Assembly (NCBI GenBank): GCA_040398425.1
Contig: JBBATZ010000001.1
Span: forward strand, 62,001 to 126,000
Source: UBA7672 sp040398425
Lineage (GTDB): Bacteria > Pseudomonadota > Alphaproteobacteria > Caulobacterales > Hyphomonadaceae
Direction of reading: 5' to 3'
Length of the DNA stretch: 64,000 nucleotides
Shown: positions 9,567 through 18,194 of the stretch, piece after piece
Numbering within the stretch: the first letter of the stretch is position 1
How the letters are laid out: each line of letters starts with the position of its first letter
The notes under the pieces: model-generated
Databases searched by the model: none
What the model was told of the DNA's origin: nothing
The model's input: only the letters and a program-made list of their open reading frames with translations
Position numbers and translations under genes: made by a program

Positions 9567-10508
9567 CTACGCGACGTTTCTAGTGTCTGCCTTGGCGTCC
9601 GGTGCGGACGTGCCGATGGCCTGTAGGTCGAACGGGGCAGTCTGGTAAATCTCGTTGATCCAGTTGCCGAACAGCAGGTGAGCGTGGCTGCGCCAGCGGT
9701 TCTGCGGCGGTTTGGCCGCATCGTCGCCCGGGAAGTAGTTGGCGGGTACGGGGCCGCCATCGCGGCTGAACTCGCCCTGCAGCGTTTCCGTGTCGTATTC
9801 GACATGGTTGAACATGTGGATGGCGCGGTGCAGCGGATCGTTCAGCAGGCAGAGGCCGGTTTCCTCGCTGTCGGCGAGCACGCGCATGCCGCTGCTGGCC
9901 GGAAGGTCTTCGGTGCGGACTTCGGTCCAGCGCGAGACGGGGATGGCGAAATCGTCCGAGAAGCCGCGCAGGTAAGGCGACGAGGGCTCGCAGTTTCGCT
10001 GCAGATAGACCCCGAAGGCCTTGGACGGCAGTTCGTGCTTGGGAACGCCGTGGAAGTGGTAGACGGCGGCCTGCGCCGCCCAACAGATGTTGAAGGTTGA
10101 GTGCACGTTGGTCTGCGTCCAGTCGAAGATGCGCTGGAGTTCAGGCCAGTAGCGGACCTCTTCGAACGGCATGCGCTCGACCGGGGCGCCCGTGATGATG
10201 AAGCCGTCGAACTTCTCGTGGCTGACTTCCGACCACGGACGATAGAAGGCGGACATGTGGTCGGGCGAGGCATTGCGGGCGACGTGATCGGTGATCCGCA
10301 CCAGGGTCAGTTCGATCTGCAGGGGCGTCGCGCCGAGCAGGCGGGCGAGTTGTGTCTCGGTCGAGATCTTGTTGGGCATCAGGTTGAGTAGGCCGATGCG
10401 GAGTGGCCGGATATCCTGCCGGATGGCGTCGGTCTCGCGCATGACCGCGACACCCTCGGTCTGCAGGGTCTGGCGGGCAGGCAGATGGTCAGGAATCTTG
10501 ATCGGCAC
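9567..10508 (-). CDS. metA: Homoserine O-acyltransferase, MetA family (predicted acetyl-CoA specific)
   Basis: Acylates homoserine at the entry to methionine synthesis. The 313-residue product follows the MetA numbering exactly: nucleophile Cys142 (NICWAAQAA), His235 and Glu237 (HMFNHVEYDTETL). At the position known to decide the acyl donor it carries Glu111 (GAPVERMPF). Established work on the family links Glu111 to acetyl-CoA and Gly111 to succinyl-CoA, so I predict O-acetylhomoserine as product. The start is GTG 10506-10508 with a GGGGA ribosome site 10 bases upstream that is folded into a hairpin. The leader looks like a SAM-binding RNA. The gene lies between PBP1a and a divergently transcribed amidase. 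Confidence 0.93.
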   Translation of the reverse strand: MPIKIPDHLPARQTLQTEGVAVMRETDAIRQDIRPLRIGLLNLMPNKISTETQLARLLGATPLQIELTLVRITDHVARNASPDHMSAFYRPWSEVSHEKFDGFIITGAPVERMPFEEVRYWPELQRIFDWTQTNVHSTFNICWAAQAAVYHFHGVPKHELPSKAFGVYLQRNCEPSSPYLRGFSDDFAIPVSRWTEVRTEDLPASSGMRVLADSEETGLCLLNDPLHRAIHMFNHVEYDTETLQGEFSRDGGPVPANYFPGDDAAKPPQNRWRSHAHLLFGNWINEIYQTAPFDLQAIGTSAPDAKADTRNVA

Positions 10509-10511
10509 CTT

Positions 10512-10651
10512 GCGTCAGTCCCCTGTCTTCTGAGCGGGAATGACGCTGTGGCTGGGTCCGTAGGATTGCCGTAGCCACATCCTCCTTGCGGAGCGCCACC
10601 TTGCCCGGTCGGCAGGTTGGCGTTGGGCGTCGCCCCAACTCTTGATGCAGC
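10512..10651 (-). promoter_or_regulatory. Candidate SAM-I-superfamily riboswitch in the metA leader
   Basis: On the minus strand, P1 pairs 10644-10651 with 10574-10581 (8 bp). Inside it are GTTGGG/CCCAAC, a long stem with CCAACCTGCC/GGGCAAGGTGG, and CTCC-GCAA-GGAG. The order ATCAAGAG ... CAACC ... AAGGTGG recalls the SAM-I/SAM-IV core. The P1 3' strand can instead pair downstream (TGTGGCT at 10573-10579 with AGCCACA at 10547-10553). A hairpin, GCGTCA/TGACGC (10512-10546), buries the GGGGA ribosome site of metA. This is the layout of a translational off-switch. The P2 element is much shorter than in classical SAM-I, so the exact class is uncertain. Confidence 0.65.
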
Positions 10652-10726
10652 CCTCTTTTAGAATATCGATATGGCGTTTGGCAATAAGGCGACAGCCTGG
10701 CCGCTCAATCTGCAGGGAACTCGGCG

Positions 10727-12151
10727 ATGGACGACTATTCCAGCTATGACGGTGTGGGCCTGGCCGAACTGGTCGCCAGGGGCGAGGTGACGCCGGCGGA
10801 GCTTACAGAAGCCGCGATTGCGCGGATCGAGCGGCACAACCCCACGCTGAATGCGGTGGTATTCAAGGGCTATGACGACGCGCGCAAACAGGCGGCGGGG
10901 AGTTTGCCGGAGGGGCCGTTCAGGGGCGTGCCATTCCTGATCAAGGACCTCGCCATGCCGGTCGCGGGTTGGCCGAGGAGTTCGGGCAGCCGGTACACGC
11001 GGGGGTTTGTCGATGCGCAGGATGGCGGGCTGACGACGCGGTACCGGGCGTCTGGGGCGGTGCTGCTCGGCAAGACCAACACGCCGGAGTACGGGATCAC
11101 CGGCACGACGGAGAGCGGGGCGCTGGGACCGTGCCGCAATCCGTGGAATCCGGGACACATCTCGGGTGGATCATCAGGAGGCAGCGCTGCCGCGGTTGCG
11201 GCGGGGATCGCGCCCCTGGCGCATGCGTCGGACGGGCTGGGCTCGATCCGGATTCCGGCAGCGTGCTGTGGGCTGGTCGGATTGAAGGTGACGCGCGACC
11301 GCACCCCCAACCTACCGGATGGCTATGACTACGCCATGGGTAATGTGGTTGATCACGTGGTGACGCGGACCGTGCGTGACAGTGCGGTGATGCTGGATGC
11401 GACGGGGTATGCCGAGCCGAATTCTCCCTATCCTGCGCCAGCCAAAGATCGTCCGTATGCCGAGGAAATCAGGCGCAGTCCTGGCAAGCTGCGGATCACA
11501 TTCTCATCGGAGACGCCGAACGGGCGGGCGATCGATGCCGAGATCCAGGCGGCGCTTGAGCGCACGGCGGCCCTGCTCAAGGGTCTTGGCCATGAGGTGA
11601 TCGCGCGCGGGCTCGGCATGGACTATCGCGCGCTGTACGCGTCGCGGCGCTCGGCGTCCGCCGCGAATTTTGCAGCGGGCATGGCGCGGCTGGCGGATGA
11701 ACTGGGCCGCGAGCCCGAGCCGGATGAGCTCGAGCCGCTGACCTGGGCCATTCTAAAGGCCGGCAAGCGCGAAACGGGCGCGGACGTGATGCGCTCGCTG
11801 CAGGAAACGCGCATGCTGAACCGCGCCACGCTCGCCGCCTTGGAGGACATCGACGTCTATCTCTGCCCGGTGCTGGGCCAGCCCGTGCCCGAGATCGGCT
11901 ATGTCGATCCGGTCAATGTCCCGCCCGCCGAGGTCAACAAGCGGCAGGGACGGCTGTTTCCTTTCACGCCGCCGTTCAATTTCTCGGGCCAGCCGTCGAT
12001 GAGCCTGCCGCTGGAGATGGATTCAAGAGGCCTGCCGATCGGCATGATGTTCACCGCGAAATACGCGGATGAAGCGACGCTGTTCCGGCTGGCGGCGCAG
12101 CTGGAAAAGGAAGCGCCGTGGAGCGGGCGCAAGCCGCAGGTATGGGGCTAA
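10727..12151 (+). CDS. Amidase-signature family hydrolase
   Basis: A 474-residue cytoplasmic amidase with the Ser-cisSer-Lys triad: Lys73 (FLIKDLA), the GGSSGGSAAAVAAG loop (residues 147-160), and Ser173 in DGLGSIRIPA. The DGLGSIRIP and ACCGLVGLK wording resembles the 6-aminohexanoate-cyclic-dimer hydrolase (NylA) branch more than GatA, and no gatB or gatC is nearby. The substrate is unknown. The ATG is preceded by CAGGGAA. It is divergent from metA and is followed by a decayed intergenic stretch. It belongs to the insert separating PBP1a from the AMIN amidase gene. Codon use does not differ visibly from its neighbours. Confidence 0.88.
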   Translation: MDDYSSYDGVGLAELVARGEVTPAELTEAAIARIERHNPTLNAVVFKGYDDARKQAAGSLPEGPFRGVPFLIKDLAMPVAGWPRSSGSRYTRGFVDAQDGGLTTRYRASGAVLLGKTNTPEYGITGTTESGALGPCRNPWNPGHISGGSSGGSAAAVAAGIAPLAHASDGLGSIRIPAACCGLVGLKVTRDRTPNLPDGYDYAMGNVVDHVVTRTVRDSAVMLDATGYAEPNSPYPAPAKDRPYAEEIRRSPGKLRITFSSETPNGRAIDAEIQAALERTAALLKGLGHEVIARGLGMDYRALYASRRSASAANFAAGMARLADELGREPEPDELEPLTWAILKAGKRETGADVMRSLQETRMLNRATLAALEDIDVYLCPVLGQPVPEIGYVDPVNVPPAEVNKRQGRLFPFTPPFNFSGQPSMSLPLEMDSRGLPIGMMFTAKYADEATLFRLAAQLEKEAPWSGRKPQVWG

Positions 12152-12361
12152 CCACGATCGGTATCCTCTCGAAAAGCGGGAGCGGTGTTCGAGCCCCTTC
12201 AGGCGGTGCGGCTGTTCGGCGCGCCATTGCATGTGCATCTCCGCGTCGACCGCAACGGCCGCGCGACGGGCATCCATACGGAAGCAGCGTTCGGCAATGT
12301 CGAGCCAGGCGCGCGTGGCCTCCAGCTCGCCGCGACATTCGGCTTGTGAGACGTGGTTCAT
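12023..12361 (-). CDS. Possible small hypothetical protein
   Basis: An open frame of 112 codons starts MNHVSQAECRGELEATRAW and is helical and Glu/Arg/Ala-rich for its first 70 residues. Its 3' third runs antisense over the last 130 bases of the amidase gene and there looks like an antisense shadow. I recognise no family. Only the first part (12160-12361) shows protein-like composition, so this may be a gene remnant. Confidence 0.25.
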   Translation of the reverse strand: MNHVSQAECRGELEATRAWLDIAERCFRMDARRAAVAVDAEMHMQWRAEQPHRLKGLEHRSRFSRGYRSWLAPYLRLAPAPRRFLFQLRRQPEQRRFIRVFRGEHHADRQAS

Positions 12362-12482
12362 TGCAGCGCCGACTCGGGTGTGCGGAATAAACAGGGTGTG
12401 GTGTCCTGTTTGGTGTCTGACATGAGCGCGCATTAGGACCGGCTGATGCCGTCCGGGATGCAGCGGCATCCCTGATGGAGGA

Positions 12483-12573
12483 CATGGGGACGCGGGATGC
12501 CCCGCGTGAGTTGGCTATGCTGTTGCCAGCACTACCGGCAGGAAAAGGAAAGCGCGGATCCCGCGTCCCCATG
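12483..12573. repeat. Perfect 16-bp inverted repeat with 59-base spacer
   Basis: CATGGGGACGCGGGAT (12483-12498) is exactly reverse-complemented at 12558-12573. The spacer contains a second small stem (TGCCAGCACTACCGGCA). It lies in non-coding DNA. It could be a palindromic mobile repeat or a structured transcript. Confidence 0.7.
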
Positions 12574-12819
12574 CAGGTGTTATCCGGCCGCGGGGGCTCG
12601 ACGGGGTGTTTCAACCGCCCGGGCCCTATTGTCGCTGCCGGCGTGCAGGTCGCGGATGTTCAGCCGCAATCCCTGGATCACTCCCGCACTTCGCCGTTGG
12701 GCTGCACGCGCAGGCTTTCATACTCATCTGCGTCCGATCCCGCGCCGTTGAACGGTGATCAGCTGCCCTCCTGCGAGATGGATGAGCGGAGTATCTCACG
12801 GCCAGCGCGGTGTCGGACT

Positions 12820-12863
12820 GGGACAACGGATATTATGTCTGTAGTCCCGCTCAACGCGTTGAG
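12820..12863. promoter_or_regulatory. Two adjacent palindromes, candidate operator
   Basis: Bases 12820-12848 form a 29-bp dyad (11 of 14 pairs match; outer arms GGGAC/GTCCC, inner GACAACGGA/TCTGTAGTC). It is followed at 12850-12863 by the perfect palindrome CTCAACGCGTTGAG. The second overlaps the codons L-N-A-L-R of the LysR-like remnant, so part of its symmetry may be coincidental. Confidence 0.45.
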
Positions 12864-13273
12864 ATTGTTTGCATCAGCTTTCAAAACGCGATCGCAGAAT
12901 CGGCCGATTCCGCCTTGGTGAGCGAATGATTGGAGTGCGCCGGCGCATTCCTGCCGGTCAGAGCAAAGCCTGCGAACGACGGGTCTTCGTCCGGCAACGG
13001 TCGCCATCGAAATCCTGCTAGCAGCAGGTGTCACACGCAGCGCGGCGCCGGCCGATGTGCGTCAGGTCGAGGTACAATTCGAGCAAGCCAAAGAACGTCG
13101 GGTACCCCCCGGCGGCAGTGACGTCTCTTCCTTTGGGAGTGTCGACATCCGTCTCAAGCTTCTCGCGGCGGTTGGACTTTACGCGACAGTGGTCAGGAAG
13201 GCGAACGATTCTGCAGTTTCGGCGAAATGCCTTCAAATCTTGCAATTGCAACCTTGCAACCCACCGCGACGTC

Positions 13274-14497
13274 CTATCGCGCGGCCACTAGCTTGGTCTG
13301 GTCGTCGAAGAAGGCGTCGATGGCGCTGACGACGCCACGGACGAGCTTGAGGCGTTTGGCTTCGGAGACCATGGCAGCGGCATCGTCGGTGTTGGTGATG
13401 AAGCCCATCTCAAGCAGGACGGCGGGGACGTCGGGGCTGAGGAGGACGTAGAGGCTTTTCTTGCGGTGGGTGTTCTGCAGCGTGGGCCAGCCAGCCTCGC
13501 CGGCCTTGGTCGCGAGGATTTCACCGAAGCGGGCGGACTGGTTTTTCGTCTCGCGCTGCACGAGGTCCGCAAGGATCTGGTTGACCATTTCGGGGCGGCC
13601 GGAATCGACTTCGACGTCGAGAATCCAGTCATTCTGCTTACGCGCGCCATCAATGCGTTTCTCGCCTTCGGGCGAGAGTGTGTAGACGGAGGCACCGCGC
13701 GTTTCGGGCTTCGGTCCGGCGTCGGCGTGGAGCGAGATGAAGAGGTCGGCGCCAAGATTGCGGGCCTTGGTGGGACGATCTTCGAGTTCGATGAAGACGT
13801 CGGTGGAGCGGGTCAGGGCGACGTCGTAGCGATCGGCCTTGAGGAGTTCGTCGCGCAGCGCGAGCGCGGCGGCGAGCGTGAGGTCCTTCTCCATCAGACC
13901 CTTCTTCGACATCGAGCCCGGATCCTTGCCGCCATGGCCGGCGTCGACGACGATCAGCAGCTTGCGCGAGGTCTGCTCGGCGACGGGCTTGGGGCCGGAC
14001 ATGTCACCGACGGCGGCCGTGGCGAACTTGTCGGCGGTGGTGGGCTCCAGATCGAGGACGATGCGGTGGTGTTCGGCCTTGTTCTTCGGCGCGAGCGCAA
14101 AGTCGCGAGCGACGATGGCGGGGCCGGAGAGATCGAGCACGAGGCGCGAGGTCGCGGCGGTGTTGTGGGCGTAGCGAAAGCCGGAGACGGCGCCGGATCC
14201 CTTGCCTGACCCGGCTTCTGACGTGAGTCCATTAATGGACCAGCGCACGCGGGGGAGGTCGAGCACCACGCGGTAGGTTCCGGCCGACAGAAGGAAGACG
14301 TGGTAGTTCAGCGGAGCGTCGGATTCGACGACGACGCGAGTGGCCTTGCCTTCGCCGCCGATGCGGACCGACAGGATGCGCCCGGTCTGGGCTGAGGTGG
14401 CAGACACGGTCGGGGGCGCAGCTTGCGCGGCCGAGCCGGTCGACATGACCAGGCCCAGAACAGTCATGAGAGTCAGCAGCCAGGCCCGCACGCGCAA
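13274..14497 (-). CDS. amiC: Periplasmic N-acetylmuramoyl-L-alanine amidase (AMIN + Amidase_3)
   Basis: Zinc enzyme that cuts the stem peptide from glycan strands, usually during division. The 407-residue product has a signal peptide (WLLTLMTVLGLVMSTGSAAQA), an AMIN targeting domain (about 38-150), and an Amidase_3 domain with zinc ligands in DAGHGGKDPG, the Glu of MEKDL and the His of SLHAD. The catalytic Glu is in LLEMGFITN. The start codon is TTG at 14497 or GTG at 14491; an AAGGG lies just upstream of both. It is divergent from the lipoprotein and rne. In related genomes it sits directly before the PBP1a gene; here about 3.9 kb intervenes. Confidence 0.93.
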   Translation of the reverse strand: MRVRAWLLTLMTVLGLVMSTGSAAQAAPPTVSATSAQTGRILSVRIGGEGKATRVVVESDAPLNYHVFLLSAGTYRVVLDLPRVRWSINGLTSEAGSGKGSGAVSGFRYAHNTAATSRLVLDLSGPAIVARDFALAPKNKAEHHRIVLDLEPTTADKFATAAVGDMSGPKPVAEQTSRKLLIVVDAGHGGKDPGSMSKKGLMEKDLTLAAALALRDELLKADRYDVALTRSTDVFIELEDRPTKARNLGADLFISLHADAGPKPETRGASVYTLSPEGEKRIDGARKQNDWILDVEVDSGRPEMVNQILADLVQRETKNQSARFGEILATKAGEAGWPTLQNTHRKKSLYVLLSPDVPAVLLEMGFITNTDDAAAMVSEAKRLKLVRGVVSAIDAFFDDQTKLVAAR

Positions 14498-14665
14498 CGC
14501 ACCCTTCAGGAGGCGACAAGTCTTGAGGCCATTCTGGCCCGGAGGGTCAGACTTACCGGTGTGTCGTTAACTGTTCGTTGGATTCGCTGCGAACGCTCGA
14601 CAGCGGTCGGTTAATGGAGTGAAGGTGGCAGACCGGGCTCCCGGGGGGTACGGGACCGCGAAACC

Positions 14666-15148
14666 ATGATCAAACTGCGCTTGATACTAGCCGCCGCCGC
14701 TCTTCTGATGGCCTCGGCCTGCGCCTCCGCCCCACCCGAACTCAATGATGGCCAAATCGTCCACGGCAAGCGCATCGGCGTCGTGGAACTGGGAATGCCA
14801 CTGTCCAGCCTGCTCTCCGTACAGGGGCCGCCGCTGCGGACCGCGCCAATTCCGAACACCGCCGCAACCACCTACACCTTCGGCGACGGCCTCACGGTGG
14901 GGGCGGAGGAGACTGTCTACTGGATCATTACCGAGAATGAGCGCTTCAGGACCGACACCGGGGTCGGCCCAGGGATCGAGCAGATCGCGGCGCGGGCAGC
15001 CCTCGGCAAGCCCAAATGCGTCGAAACACGGCCGGAAGTGACGGTCTACGACTATGGCGACCTGTACTTTGAGTCGGGCAACATTGACGGGCGCGTCAAG
15101 CGTGTGGGGGTCGTGGCGCGTATGCGACCCTGCACCCAGACCAACTAG
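14666..15148 (+). CDS. Small outer-envelope lipoprotein of unknown function
   Basis: A 160-residue protein with a lipoprotein signal (LILAAAALLMASAC, lipobox ASAC at Cys19). The mature part (GKRIGVVELGMPLSSLLSVQGPP...) resembles the short periplasmic repeats that read out a 'pass through at start' motif in SmpA-like proteins, but the match is too weak for a family call. Two more cysteines (KCVET, RPCTQ) near the end could form a disulfide. It lies between the divergent amidase gene and rne. Confidence 0.65.
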   Translation: MIKLRLILAAAALLMASACASAPPELNDGQIVHGKRIGVVELGMPLSSLLSVQGPPLRTAPIPNTAATTYTFGDGLTVGAEETVYWIITENERFRTDTGVGPGIEQIAARAALGKPKCVETRPEVTVYDYGDLYFESGNIDGRVKRVGVVARMRPCTQTN

Positions 15149-15536
15149 ATGCAAAACATTAGTCATTTCAGGTGTATGGAGGAGCGCTGACCTAGCGTGA
15201 TTGTGGATGGCAGGGACCCCGGGCGTCATCGCCCTTCCCCTTCGGCTACAATGTGTGCATAGGTGGGTCCAAGGCGGTCCCAACGACATGCCTTACGCGC
15301 TCGCGCGTGGGTTTTTCCGAAAAAACCTGTGTATAAGAGAGCGTTAGCCGGCTTCGAGCGTTTCGGAGGTCAGCGATAAAGCTGCCTCCATGGTCAGGGC
15401 ATTATGAACGCGATTTCGCGAGATTCAGTCAGCCAGACCGAGCGCCGAGCCTCCTCGTCATCTGAACTTGCAGCCAATTCGCGGGCTGGAGCTGCGCTTT
15501 CGCGCGCCGTCCGCATACACAAAGAGGTTCCCCCAC
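15149..15536 (+). promoter_or_regulatory. Upstream/leader region of rne
   Basis: About 390 bases without a gene. It contains an AT-containing hairpin GGTTTTT/AAAAACC (15310-15327) and a GGAGG...CCTCC stem-loop (about 15364-15390). rne leaders are commonly structured because RNase E cleaves its own message. A promoter cannot be fixed by eye. AGAGG precedes the ATG at 15537. Confidence 0.4.
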
Positions 15537-18086
15537 ATGAGCAAGCTCATGCTGATCGACGCCACCCACCCGGAGGAGACCCGGGTGGCCGTCGTTTCGA
15601 ACGGTCAGATCGAAGACTTTGACTTCGAAGCCCGGAACAAGCGCCAGCTCCGCGGCAACATCTATCTCGCCAAGGTCACACGCGTAGAGCCGTCGCTGCA
15701 GGCAGCGTTCATCGACTATGGCGGCAACCGCCACGGCTTCCTCGCCTTCGCGGAAATCCATCCGGACTACTACCAGATCCCGAAAGAGGATCGTGAAGCG
15801 CTGATCGCGGAAGCGGACGGCGAGGATGAAGACGAGGACGAAGAAGAAGGTGCCGAAGGCTCCACCGAGAATGGCGGCGACGACGAGTCGGACGAGGCGG
15901 CCGAGCGCAAGCAGAACCGTCGCAACGCCCTGTTCCAGCGCAAGTATAAGATCCAGGAAGTGATCCGCCGCCGGCAGGTGATGCTGGTGCAGGTCGTGAA
16001 GGAAGAGCGCGGCAACAAGGGCGCGGCGCTGACGACCTATCTGTCGCTGGCCGGTCGTTATTGCGTGCTGATGCCCAACACGTCGCGGGGCGGCGGCATC
16101 TCGCGCAAGATCACCAATGCGAGCGATCGTCGGCGGCTGAAGTCGATCACGTCGGAGTTCGCTATTCCGCGCGGCGCCGGCCTGATCGTCCGCACCGCAG
16201 GGGCCAAGCGCACCAAGAACGAAGTGCGCCGCGACTTCGAATACCTGACCAAGCTGTGGCAGCAGATCGTCGGCAAGACGATGGAGTCGATGGCGCCGGC
16301 CCTAATCCACGAGGAAGGCCATCTGGTGCTGCGCGCCGTGCGCGATCTTTACGACAAGGATGTGGAACGCATCATCGTCGAAGGCGACGAGGCCTATAAC
16401 GAGGCCCGCAACTTCGTGAAGATGCTGATGCCGTCGCATACACGGAAGGTCGTGCATCACGAGGACAATGGTCCGCTGTTCGTGATGACCGGCGTCGAAG
16501 ATCAGCTGGAGAGCATCTTCGGGACGACGGTCCAGCTGCCCTCGGGCGGCTATATCGTGATCAACCAGACCGAGGCGCTGGTCGCCATCGACGTCAACTC
16601 GGGCAAGGCCACGCGCGAGCGGAACGTCGAGAACACCGCACTGAAGACAAACCTGGAGGCGGCCGCTGAGGCCTGCCGCCAGATGCGCCTGCGCGATCTC
16701 GCCGGACTTATCGTGATCGACTTCATCGATATGGAAGACGGCAAGAACAATCGCGCCGTCGAGAAGAAGATGAAGGACAGCCTGAAGATCGACCGGGCGC
16801 GTGTGCAGACCGGCCGTATCTCGCAGTTCGGACTCTTTGAAATTTCACGGCAACGCCGCCGCGCCGGCGTGCTGGAGCTGTCATCCGAGGTTTGCGATCA
16901 TTGCGGCGGCACGGGCCGCAAGCGCTCCATCGAGAGCGCCGCGATCCAACTGCTGCGCATGATCGAGGCACGCGCCGCGGACGATCGCGTGCAGTCCGTT
17001 CACGTCAGCGCATCGTCCGAAGTTGCGCTCTACCTGCTCAACGAGAAGCGGTCGTCGATTGCCGATATCGAAGCCGACTGCCATGTCGCCGTGCGCATCG
17101 AAGCCGATGAAGACCTGAAGGCCGGCGAGTTCAACATCGAAGGCCGCGCGGATGGCAATGTCATCCAGCCGAAGCCGATGACGCCGATCGACCTGCGCAA
17201 GCTCAAGCCGCTGCCGCCGCCGGCGCCGGATGAGATCGAGGAAGAAGACGACGAGATCATCGACGACGGTGAAGGCGACGACGAGGACGATCACGAGGGT
17301 CATGATCATGATCACGACGAGGATGAGTCCGAAGACGAAGCCAGCTCCGACGCGGAAGACAGCGACGACGAAGACGATGGCCGCAAGGAACGCGGCGGTC
17401 GCGGTCGCCGGGGTGGTCGCCGCCGGCGTGGCGGTCGAGATGGCGGACGTGATCGCGGTCGCGACACGGCCGACGCAGATGCGAGCGAACAATCGCAGGA
17501 ATCCGCGCAGCCGGTCGTCGCGCGTGACGACAGCGAGCGCGAGGATGGTCGTGGACGCGGAAACCGCCGCCGTCGTCGTGGGGGTCGTGATCGCGCCGAG
17601 CGTCCTGAGCGCAACCGTATTCCGGACATCGCGGCCGATGGCGGCGAGATGCTGGATTCGATCGCTTCGGCGCCGTTCCTGATTGCGGCAGTTGTTGCAG
17701 AGCCGGATGCGGTCATCGAGACGGCGGCCCCGCTCGACGCGCCGCCGATCGTGGCGACGCCCGTGTTTGAGGCTCCCGCGGAGCGCGAACGGGAGGACGC
17801 CGCGCCGGCGGTAGCCGCCATGGAACCTGTGACGCCGGCGGAACCGGTCGCCCCTGAACCGGTGCGCGTTGAAATCGCTCCGGTTCCGACAGCCCCCGAA
17901 CACGAAATCGCCGCAAGCGCCCCGCAGCCTGCACCTGCCGAACCGAAGCCAGCTCCTGCTCCGACAGCAGAAGAACAGGCCGAAGCACGGCGCCACGCCA
18001 TTCATGGGACGCCTGAACTATCGGCCCCGGCCGACGGACAGGCGCCCAAGAAGGCTGGCTGGTGGAGCAAACGCAAGACGGGCTGA
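15537..18086 (+). CDS. rne: Ribonuclease E
   Basis: Endoribonuclease that starts mRNA decay and processes rRNA and tRNA. From the ATG at 15537 (MSKLMLIDATHPEETRVAV) the protein has 849 residues. An S1 domain is split by an acidic insert (EDGEDEDEDEEEG...). The catalytic core has both metal aspartates, in VAIDVNSGKA and VIDFIDM, and a zinc-link CDHCGGTG. The long disordered tail contains an Asp/His-rich stretch (HEGHDHDHDED), Arg/Gly-rich RNA-binding blocks and a Pro/Ala segment. It ends KKAGWWSKRKTG; a terminal Gly-Trp-Trp motif is the known PNPase anchor of Caulobacter RNase E. An upstream in-frame ATG at 15468 lacks conserved sequence and is not used. Confidence 0.96.
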   Translation: MSKLMLIDATHPEETRVAVVSNGQIEDFDFEARNKRQLRGNIYLAKVTRVEPSLQAAFIDYGGNRHGFLAFAEIHPDYYQIPKEDREALIAEADGEDEDEDEEEGAEGSTENGGDDESDEAAERKQNRRNALFQRKYKIQEVIRRRQVMLVQVVKEERGNKGAALTTYLSLAGRYCVLMPNTSRGGGISRKITNASDRRRLKSITSEFAIPRGAGLIVRTAGAKRTKNEVRRDFEYLTKLWQQIVGKTMESMAPALIHEEGHLVLRAVRDLYDKDVERIIVEGDEAYNEARNFVKMLMPSHTRKVVHHEDNGPLFVMTGVEDQLESIFGTTVQLPSGGYIVINQTEALVAIDVNSGKATRERNVENTALKTNLEAAAEACRQMRLRDLAGLIVIDFIDMEDGKNNRAVEKKMKDSLKIDRARVQTGRISQFGLFEISRQRRRAGVLELSSEVCDHCGGTGRKRSIESAAIQLLRMIEARAADDRVQSVHVSASSEVALYLLNEKRSSIADIEADCHVAVRIEADEDLKAGEFNIEGRADGNVIQPKPMTPIDLRKLKPLPPPAPDEIEEEDDEIIDDGEGDDEDDHEGHDHDHDEDESEDEASSDAEDSDDEDDGRKERGGRGRRGGRRRRGGRDGGRDRGRDTADADASEQSQESAQPVVARDDSEREDGRGRGNRRRRRGGRDRAERPERNRIPDIAADGGEMLDSIASAPFLIAAVVAEPDAVIETAAPLDAPPIVATPVFEAPAEREREDAAPAVAAMEPVTPAEPVAPEPVRVEIAPVPTAPEHEIAASAPQPAPAEPKPAPAPTAEEQAEARRHAIHGTPELSAPADGQAPKKAGWWSKRKTG

Positions 18087-18194
18087 TCCTAGCGATCGCC
18101 TTGCAGTGCGGCGGCTTTGAGTATGGCGCGCCCGGGTCTAGCCTGGGCGTCGCCACTAGCCTGGATGCGGCCAGGGACTGAAGGAGATGTTCGC

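Larger units (their letters stand above)
12152..13273. other. Gene-poor, decayed stretch with a LysR-like N-terminal remnant
   Basis: About 1.1 kb without a convincing full gene. At 12835 an ATG opens MSVVPLNALRLFASAFKTRS, which resembles the first helix of GcvA-type LysR regulators (PLNALRAFEAAAR...). The frame then loses similarity and stops at 12920. A 16-bp inverted repeat (12483-12573) and two palindromes (12820-12863) lie in it. Frames on both strands past 12900 do not resemble families I know. I read this as the remains of a deleted regulator locus. Confidence 0.4.

Noticed and set aside
10664..10673. ATATCGATAT palindrome in the metA/amidase intergenic region
   Set aside because: It is short and probably part of the metA promoter -10/-35 spacer; chance is likely.
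12475..12921. A 148-codon plus-strand frame in the gene-poor stretch
   Set aside because: Its codons run through an inverted repeat and palindromes; composition is erratic and only the last ~20 residues resemble a LysR start.
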